Part shown: in pieces, positions 57,577 through 64,000 of the stretch | Layout of the letters: each line of letters opens with the position of its first letter | How positions within the stretch are numbered: position 1 is the first letter of the stretch | NCBI GenBank assembly: GCA_022578605.1 | Contig: MU394054.1 | Location: forward strand, 808,945 to 872,944 | DNA: 64,000 nucleotides | Reading direction: 5' to 3' | Source: Camillea tinctor | Lineage: Eukaryota; Ascomycota; Sordariomycetes; Xylariales; Xylariaceae | Made by a program: the position numbers and the translations under genes | The notes under the pieces: model-generated | Database searches by the model: none | Seen by the model: only the letters and a program-made list of their open reading frames with translations | What the model was told of the DNA's origin: nothing

Positions 57577-59424
57577 TTAGGGCAATATAGCCCAGGCCAG
57601 GAGAATCCTGAAGAAAAGGCTTTCCAACCAGAGGATATCTACGCTACCGAGAGCAATCCGATCTGCAACGAAGAGCTTCAGGACCAACCGCCGGTAAAGA
57701 CTTCGCGTCTCAGCATCCTCGTGTGACAAAACATACCCGTCCAAAGCCGAAAGTCGGAATACTCGAATATCCTTCTGAGAATGAGTCGTAATTATCTGAC
57801 TTGAGGTAAGTGGTCTTTCGATTCTTGGTGGCCTCTGGCGCAGGTTTTTGATGGCCGTGAAGTAGCCAAAGTCCATGTAACTTGCTGTACTCAGGGGCGG
57901 CGATGGCTTCTTAAAGACCAGCTTTGGAAGCAAGGCCGGATTTGACACAGATATCGTACAATTATCATTAAACTCGGTGAACATTGCTTCAAAATCGTGG
58001 GCATAATACATAAATCTCGCATAGAAGACGGGTGTAAGGACCTTGAGTTCAAGTAATTCTGCAGAATTGCGGTCTGTCTCTGCCGTAGGCGATACGAATT
58101 CTTCCGTAGAAGCGTTGCTTATACCACTAGGCATGTATCGCACCACTAGCGGCGCGGGTGACTGATGAACCAGATATTTCAGGTATCTCCTAAATATGGG
58201 CTCAAGTTGTGCCTCGGTGTGGTCAGCACGTCTGCCCATGCTCTCCTTAAGTGGTTCTGGACGAAACCACACGTGGAGTTTTCGTTGAAAGAATAAAGCG
58301 GCAGCTTCTTTAACAATCCTCGGAAAGGTGACCAAGCCGACCCACCACCAACGAGACAGGAAATTAATTCGGTCAAATAGCGTCATGTTGGTAGGATCAA
58401 TCGCATCACCGTTTGAGAAAACTCGGGCAACGAGTTTGGTATTGCTCTTTGAGGATATCAAGTTAATTGTGCTGTCAATGGGGCCACTTCCTTCCATCCT
58501 GGGGTGTAGAGGATCATGTGCCACAAGAGAATAGGCCCCCTTCCTGGAGTTGAAGGGGGATACGTGGAAGTCTTTGGCCCACTTCTGTTTCAACGGCTTT
58601 GGTGTAGAGGCGTCAGACGAAGCAGATGCATCTGAAAGAGGGTCCTTGCCCGAGGACCCCTCTACATATCCAACATTATCATCATCAGGGGTCAAAAAAT
58701 ACATTCGTCTCTCATCAAAAGTGTTATTTACTTCGAGTATAGTAGCTTCTAGTCGTTTCTCTGCGGAATAGAGATACCAGAATGAGACAGGATTGAAGTG
58801 ATATCCTAGGAACTTAGCCGCAGTGACCAGATAGGCGTATGGGTACCGAGAGGCATCAATTCCCTACTCACGTTAGTTCATATACTAAAGCGTTTAACGA
58901 CGGACATGACGCACTTGGGACTGGAGATACTCATCCAGCTTGCCTCTCAGCTCAATATGCCCCCGTCCTCGTTCCAGGTAATCGGCAGCATCGATATTAT
59001 ACCAGCCTTTTCTAACCCCATCTCCAATGCCGGTCGATATCATGTCGCCTGCGACACCGGCCCAACCGACAGGGACACCCACAAGGAGATAGGAGTAGAC
59101 AAAGGAGTGTTTCTTCGGGAACAGCCTTGTGTGTGTTGTTTGACAGGGGAAGAGCATAGGCCGGCCAGGACCTTGCCATGCCGATGGCGGCATGCCCCTC
59201 TTTCTACCATAGCTCGGAAGAGAAATGAGGATCGCAATGGTAAATGAAGCTGTCACGATGGTTGGAAGGGTCACCTTGGCATTGTGACTTTCCAGATATT
59301 GGATGACATAAGCCAACCTCCTCCATGTGAACCAGCCTATAAGAAGCAGGAGATCTCCGATACCTCCAAAGGCAGAGTAATAACTTAGAGCCGCTGCTCG
59401 CAGAGCAACGAGATGCAAGGACAT
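57577..59424 (-). CDS. DUF1365-family membrane-associated protein
   Basis: Two exons, 59424-58915 and 58863-57577, join at a 51-bp intron to give 598 residues. Two hydrophobic segments near the start (GGIGDLLLLIGWFTW and VTLPTIVTASFTIAILISL) are followed by the DUF1365 core: HTRLFPKKHSFVYSYLLVGVP, YPYAYLVTAAKFLGYHFNPV, FWYLYSAEKRLEATILEVNN, FHVSPFN and MTLFDRINFLSRWWWVGLV. In bacteria DUF1365 genes often sit beside cyclopropane-fatty-acid synthases, pointing to lipid modification; no such gene is here and the fungal role is unknown. Fungal copies with this N-terminal membrane part are common. The C-terminus has another hydrophobic patch (ILWLESLFFRILLAWAI). It shares an 885-bp divergent region with MBF1. 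Confidence 0.87.
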
Positions 59425-60309
59425 TCCTGTTTATTTACTAGGATGATATAAGTAGTCCCCCTACGTCGAGAATCTTCAACACCATAAAAGCAAAATCGAT
59501 ACCTAGGTGGTGAGATGTAATAGGTTGCTTAGGTATATCATGTCAAGGCACGGAATATGACAAGGTCCAATAATAGACAACAAAAAGATGACCAACGAAT
59601 AAGATGATAACGGAAGAAGGAAAGAAGACTTGATGAATTGTAGGGGCAAGAATTAAACTATTAACCCAAGAAACTGAATCATGACGGGGTTGATTCGAAT
59701 TGAACCTTAATGATCGGTTCATTGATATTTGGTCCAATGAGGACGCACCAAAGCAATCCTTGCTGGTTTGATGTTCTGGTAACGCCACACCTCACCAGCC
59801 TGGCAAGCCTGGGAAGACCCGATGGACTCTAACTTTAAAAAAAATTTACTCCGTAAAGCCTGCTCCCAGGCACAGGGCTAGTTGGGTTTTCCTTAGGTAT
59901 GTGTAAGCCACCTCTAACCCCCCGCCGATTGAGTCAGCCGGGGGCTCCGCTTTCAGCCCACCTTTTTTTCATCATTCCAGGTTCCTTTGCCTTCCATCGT
60001 CACCGAAGACACCACATCAACCATTTCATTAACAGCGACACACACACACACACACACTTCTATCTAACCTCCAATATTTTTTCGTATCAACCAACATCAA
60101 CTACATACCAACCCCCAAAACCCACGACAACAAATTTTTCTATCTTCTCACCCCGTTGAGCATCGCTGCACTATAAGCAATCACTATTATCTCGCACGCG
60201 ATCTCACTCCCTTAACTCCGAAAGTCTCACGGGAAGTCTTACGGGTTCGGAATTTGATATTATACATCACCACCACCAACTACATTAACCAACCATACCA
60301 ACCATCACA
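59425..60309. other. Divergent promoter region of the DUF1365 gene and MBF1
   Basis: 885 bp. The MBF1 side (59930-60309) is a long C/A-rich leader-like stretch with a CA run at 60040-60057. No gene is seen. Confidence 0.5.
60040..60057 (+). repeat. (CA)n tract in the MBF1 leader
   Basis: About nine CA units lie 250 bp before the MBF1 start codon, within an unusually C/A-rich stretch. Confidence 0.75.
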
Positions 60310-60920
60310 ATGTCGGACTGGGACCAAGTGACCAAGATTGGCAGCAAGGCCCGTGGTGCTGCCAGCCAGCGGGAGACGGTTGTGCGAGGTTCCTCAGCCT
60401 TGAATGCCGCCCGCCGTCAAGGAGGAGCCATCCAGACGGAGAAGAAGTTCACCACAGGTAACAGTGTAAGTTATCACTTCCATTACTATCATGATGATCA
60501 TTGTCGTAATCATCTCTATCACCTTCTTCCTTACAGCATCTAAACAACCCCTATCCCCATTAAAACTCTCCCCCCAACTACAATTAGTATGCACTCTAAC
60601 ACAGAACTCTACAGGTAGGCAAGGGACCCGAGGGCCAGCGCTTGACAAAGGTAGACCGTTCCGATGACATCATCAAGCCAAACAAGGTGGGCAAGGAGGT
60701 CGGTGACGCGATCAGCCAGACGCGGCAGAAGCAAGAGCCCAAGATGACGCAAAAGGACCTGGCCACGCGCTGCAACACCACCCCCGCCATCATCGCCGAG
60801 TTCGAGCGTGGTACGGCCGCCCCCGACCAGAAGCTGCTCAGCACTATCGAGCGTGTCCTCAAGGTCAAGCTTCGTGGCGAAAACATCGGTGGGCCCCTAT
60901 TCAAGCCCAAGGCGAAATAA
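60310..60920 (+). CDS. MBF1: Multiprotein-bridging factor 1
   Basis: Mbf1 is a conserved transcriptional coactivator that links bZIP factors such as Gcn4 to TBP and also guards ribosome reading frame at stalled ribosomes. Two exons, 60310-60465 and 60615-60920, give 153 residues. The N-terminal MBF1 domain starts [16 protein letters not shown] and includes [12 protein letters not shown]; the C-terminal helix-turn-helix domain reads [20 protein letters not shown], then [20 protein letters not shown]. The 149-bp intron uses donor GTAAGT after TTGNS. The long C/A-rich leader upstream suggests a strongly expressed gene. Confidence 0.97.
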
Positions 60921-62055
60921 AGGGGGGGTGAGAATCCGATGAGGTGTTAATAGTTATGTAAAAGGTTAAGGACGAGAGGGAAAGCATAGATGGATAGATC
61001 CAATCCATGAAACACAACACTATGCTGATATGTAGGATGAGAAAGAACAATGAGTGAAGAAGGAAAGAAAAAAAGACAAAAAAAAAAGACGCATTTCCAT
61101 TAAGTCATCCATGATAGAGGGAACCAGCGTTGATACGTTGGTATTTCACCAAGAGAAAAGAAAAGGCCAAGACACAAAATTACACAAGTACGATTTTCCT
61201 CCCATGCTTATGGCCTTGGTGCATTTGCATTGTACGAAACGTCTCTTCGGTATGATATTAAGGGACTTTCAACAGCATGAAGGAATTTCTGGTTTTTCCC
61301 CCTTCCGGTTTCGCTTTTTCTTTTCGCTATATAGGAAACATGCCATAGACAAAAATAGACAAAGAGCTTACCCCCGCCCTTTTCCGTCCCCCATTCTTTA
61401 TAACTATACATATTACATGGACCATTTAAGTAGCATCACTGAGACCAAAGATTTAATGCCAAAGTCATTGCTGTTTCGTAGTATTATTATTTTTATTCCG
61501 TCTTCATCGACAATGATGAGGCTCGTTTTTCTATCTACATTTCTTTTCCTCCGTGAAGAAGCCTCCTCGTATTTTAGTGCTTAGCTATTCCTCTTCTCTT
61601 CCTTCCTCTCCATGCTAGCAAGTTCGTTGCCTCAACTCATCTCATTTCCCTCCCCTCCCGCGTATATACACATGAGCTCGATACAGTTCATTCCCCTCGC
61701 TTTGTCCCCTAAGCAAGGCGATAGTACAGGTAAATCGGATGAATGGTAGACATCAAATGGATAAATGGGTTTTGGTAGCGGTAGTGGTATCCAGTGACAA
61801 CAATAATAAGGGTGTGGGAATCAATAATCAACAACGCCCCCCCAAAAGAACAATAACTAGTGGTTTTTTTCAAAGGTATGGGTAACAACCCATTCCAGTC
61901 AGGCTGGGACAGAAACAGAAATAGACATGCTACCGCGCAATGCAAAAACAAAAACAAAAACATGAACCCAGTATACGCATACAAGAGTCCGATCCTCCGG
62001 ACATATCTTCCAACAAGCCAGATACAAAACAGGCCTTATCACACACTCACCCCCA
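60921..62055. other. Shared 3' region of MBF1 and CDT1, no gene seen
   Basis: 1.1 kb between convergent stops. A 176-codon open frame at 61054-61584 is Lys-, Phe- and Ser-rich with no motifs and is probably chance. No RNA gene was recognised. Confidence 0.45.
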
Positions 62056-63615
62056 TTAAACCCTCTCCATAAGCCCCTTCACCCGCCTCGCCACCTCCAC
62101 CTTGCTAACCTGCGCATCCGCCTCAACAACCACATTCTCGCGGGCGCCGATGACCACGACGCGGACCCACTCGGGGGCCACCTCGGCGGCGAGCAGGCGC
62201 ACGCAGACAGCGCCCTCCTCGCGGGAGATGCCCATGCGGAACGAGTCCTTGAGCTTCTCGAGCAGGGTCGGCATGGGGAAGGCCACGCGGCCGCTGCCGT
62301 CGTGGGTCGCACGGCTCAGCATGCCGATGAGGGACGACACCTCCTCGACGCGCTGGAGGGCGGCGCGGCGGGCGAGCTGCTCGGGCGTCAGGCCCGCGGT
62401 CGGCAGGGCCGTGGACTTCTGGAGCGACTTCATACGGATGCGGTCGAGGAGGCTCATCTTGGGGGTGTTGGGCGTGGTAGCAGCAGCTGCTTCTTGAGGC
62501 GCCGGTTTCGCAGCCGACTCTTTCTCCTGCTTCTTGGCCGCGAGGCCCGATCTGAATTCCTCGAGGCGCCGCTGGCCTCGGGCGAGGATGGGCGCGGCCT
62601 TGGCGACGGAGGCGCAGAGGGAGACGGGCGCCTTGGGGAGGGTCTCCGCAAAGGTGGACGCGGCATCGGCAGCGGCGTCGCCGTTGGCGGCGAGGTGTTG
62701 GGTCCAGAGGGTGCGCAGGTTGTCGGAGAACTGGTCGTTCAGCTTCTTCTCGTTCAGGGGCCGGGAGCCGTGCGCAGTGTCGATCTCGATGCAGACCTTG
62801 CCTCGGCCATAGTTCAGGAGGGAGAACAGGTGGCTGCTGTCGGATCGCGAGGCAGCATTGCTGTTGAGGACGCCTATACAGATGCGGATCTCGGCCGCCG
62901 TCACCTTCTTCTCCCCCCAGGTTTGCGCGACGTTGGGGCACAGGGCGCGGAGGTCCACGGGCACGTTAGTGCCATTGTGTGCGTAGTGGAGCGTCAAGGT
63001 CTTGAGAAGAGCTGAGTGGAGACCAATGAGGGAAAGGATCTCCGCAGGGAGCTGGTGAGGTTTTGCCAGTTCATTGTCCGAGACATCAGAGTCGGCAACT
63101 GAGGTGTTCGCAGTCAGAGGTGAGGAGCTGCGGGAGGGAGAAGACTCGAGTCGGAGCTTCTTGAACAGAGCACCCGCGTTGACATCGTCGGAATCAGAAA
63201 CGCTAGGGCTCCGTGCTCGTTTTTGCGGTGTGTGCTTGGGTCGCGTCTCCTTGATAGGGCGGCTACGAGTAGACCTTGCTGATTTGACAGCAGGTGCAGG
63301 AGTCTTCGATGGTGTCTTCGATGGTGTTGATTGTGGTCGGATAAGTTTGGTAGGTCTCTCATCCCTTTCGTCGGCGGAAGAATCAGTGTCGACGGTGGCA
63401 ACAGCCTTGCGCTTTCGTGAGGCGGGTGTGATGGCCTCCACCTTCGCAGGCTTCTTGGGAGTCGAGGCCTGTTCCTTCTTGACATCCGGGTGGCTGATGG
63501 TCTTGGAGATGCGGGCAAAGCTGGCGATGCTTGATGCCGTAGATTGCTGGGCAGGGGTAGGCTTGGTTCTAGGCGATGCCTTCCGGCGCTGCTTAATGGC
63601 AGGCATGGTGATCAT
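62056..63615 (-). CDS. CDT1: DNA replication licensing factor Cdt1
   Basis: Cdt1 loads the MCM helicase at origins with ORC and Cdc6. The gene is intron-less: 519 residues from the ATG at 63615, or 516 from the ATG at 63606, which has the better start context (atcaccATG) and is my preferred start. Residues 1-185 are disordered and basic, with many SP/TP sites suited to CDK control. A central winged-helix domain begins around LPAEILSLIGLHSALLKTLT, continues through NGTNVPVDLRALCPNVAQTW and VTAAEIRICIGVLN, and the C-terminal MCM-binding domain opens with SLLDRIRMKSLQKSTA, a hallmark of fungal Cdt1. The chain ends KVEVARRVKGLMERV. The C-terminal half is much more GC-rich than the N-terminal half. 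The name rests on these regions; overall conservation of Cdt1 is low. Confidence 0.85.
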   Translation of the reverse strand: MITMPAIKQRRKASPRTKPTPAQQSTASSIASFARISKTISHPDVKKEQASTPKKPAKVEAITPASRKRKAVATVDTDSSADERDERPTKLIRPQSTPSKTPSKTPAPAVKSARSTRSRPIKETRPKHTPQKRARSPSVSDSDDVNAGALFKKLRLESSPSRSSSPLTANTSVADSDVSDNELAKPHQLPAEILSLIGLHSALLKTLTLHYAHNGTNVPVDLRALCPNVAQTWGEKKVTAAEIRICIGVLNSNAASRSDSSHLFSLLNYGRGKVCIEIDTAHGSRPLNEKKLNDQFSDNLRTLWTQHLAANGDAAADAASTFAETLPKAPVSLCASVAKAAPILARGQRRLEEFRSGLAAKKQEKESAAKPAPQEAAAATTPNTPKMSLLDRIRMKSLQKSTALPTAGLTPEQLARRAALQRVEEVSSLIGMLSRATHDGSGRVAFPMPTLLEKLKDSFRMGISREEGAVCVRLLAAEVAPEWVRVVVIGARENVVVEADAQVSKVEVARRVKGLMERV

Positions 63616-64000
63616 AATTTACAATTGGCGATTACAGAGCGAGCACGATGGTGAGAGGAAGATAGGTTGGTTGAGCTATCGTGGTAAGTGGTTTCCAATA
63701 CAAAAGTGGCGATGACTTGGGGCAGGTAATACACAAAGAAGAAAATTATGGATGGAGTTGCGTTCTGGTGAATGTTGTTGTGAGAAAGAAAGAAGAGCTT
63801 CCCTAGCTCAAGCCCTGTAGTAAGTAAGTGGGACATATCATATTAGAAGGGGGTTAGTGGGAAACAAGACGCGCGGGTCGCGGGTCGCGGGTCTGAGAGT
63901 TTAGAGAAAAGCGAGAAAAGCGCGAAAACCCACTTTGTCAGACGCGACTTTTTAAATGGGACTCTTCCCAAAAAGGAAATTCTCGAGAATATATGCCAAG
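63616..64000. other. Upstream region of CDT1 to the window edge
   Basis: 385 bp with no gene. At 63867-63925 a GC-rich stretch with CGCGGGTCGCGGGTC direct repeats and GCGAAAA/GCGCGAAAA words resembles MCB/E2F-type cell-cycle elements (see findings). Confidence 0.4.

Noticed and set aside
61054..61584. 176-codon plus-strand frame after MBF1
   Set aside because: Low-complexity Lys start and random hydrophobic end, no motif, lying in the 3' region of two convergent genes.
62123..63015. Long alternative frames on both strands over CDT1
   Set aside because: The high GC of this half opens several frames; only the chosen one shows Cdt1 signatures.

Overview
This window is nuclear DNA of a filamentous ascomycete (Pezizomycotina). 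Introns are short (about 50-150 bp), with GTRNGT-type donors, CTRAY branch sites and YAG acceptors. Genes are monocistronic, lie on both strands and are separated by AT-richer spacers, and the proteins are typical fungal families (Med1, Atg2, Mbf1, Ost3, AA9, GH6, PL3, TDT transporter, fungal MFS). The secreted enzymes acting on plant cell walls, together with an Ecp2/Hce2-like secreted protein, suggest a plant-associated or plant-decaying fungus, plausibly a Sordariomycete. The species cannot be told from the sequence.

I rebuilt 21 protein genes exon by exon; in every case but one the reading frame closes through all splice junctions without strain. From left to right: 0.7-2.8 kb Mediator subunit Med1; 5.2-6.2 kb secreted PL3 pectate lyase, convergent with a small secreted Hce2-type protein (6.6-7.4 kb); 10.0-11.9 kb a cytochrome P450 with three tiny 5' exons; 12.3-13.8 kb an AA9 lytic polysaccharide monooxygenase split into ten exons, two of them microexons; 15.3-21.6 kb the lipid-transfer autophagy protein Atg2; 24.0-26.0 kb an FAD amine/polyamine oxidase; 28.1-29.8 kb a cytochrome b5-acyl-CoA dehydrogenase fusion; 30.6-33.1 kb an MFS transporter with a histidine-rich cytosolic tail; 33.7-34.1 kb a small cysteine-rich secreted protein; 34.3-35.6 kb the mitochondrial rRNA 2'-O-methyltransferase Mrm2; 36.5-37.9 kb an unassigned polytopic membrane protein; 38.5-40.7 kb a nuclear coiled-coil protein; 41.4-42.6 kb the oligosaccharyltransferase subunit Ost3/Ost6; 44.8-46.2 kb a GH6 cellulase; 47.4-48.7 kb a TDT/malate-type transporter; 51.3-53.1 kb an orphan gene; 55.0-55.6 kb a GFA-domain protein; 57.6-59.4 kb a DUF1365 membrane protein; 60.3-60.9 kb the coactivator Mbf1; 62.1-63.6 kb the replication licensing factor Cdt1.

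The layout mixes two kinds of DNA. Housekeeping genes (MED1, ATG2, MRM2, OST3, MBF1, CDT1) sit in GC-richer, tightly spaced stretches. Accessory genes (PL3, Hce2, P450, AA9, GH6, orphan) lie beside long AT-rich spacers (7.4-10.0, 42.6-44.8, 48.7-51.3 and 53.1-57.6 kb). Those spacers hold microsatellites and at least one likely broken gene on the minus strand near 49.2-49.6 kb. Nothing here forms a classical biosynthetic cluster. The clearest functional theme is plant polysaccharide attack (PL3, AA9, GH6), with a P450, transporters and possible effectors nearby.

No tRNA, rRNA, CRISPR array or intact transposon was recognised. Functions are inferred from motifs read by eye; no database search was run.
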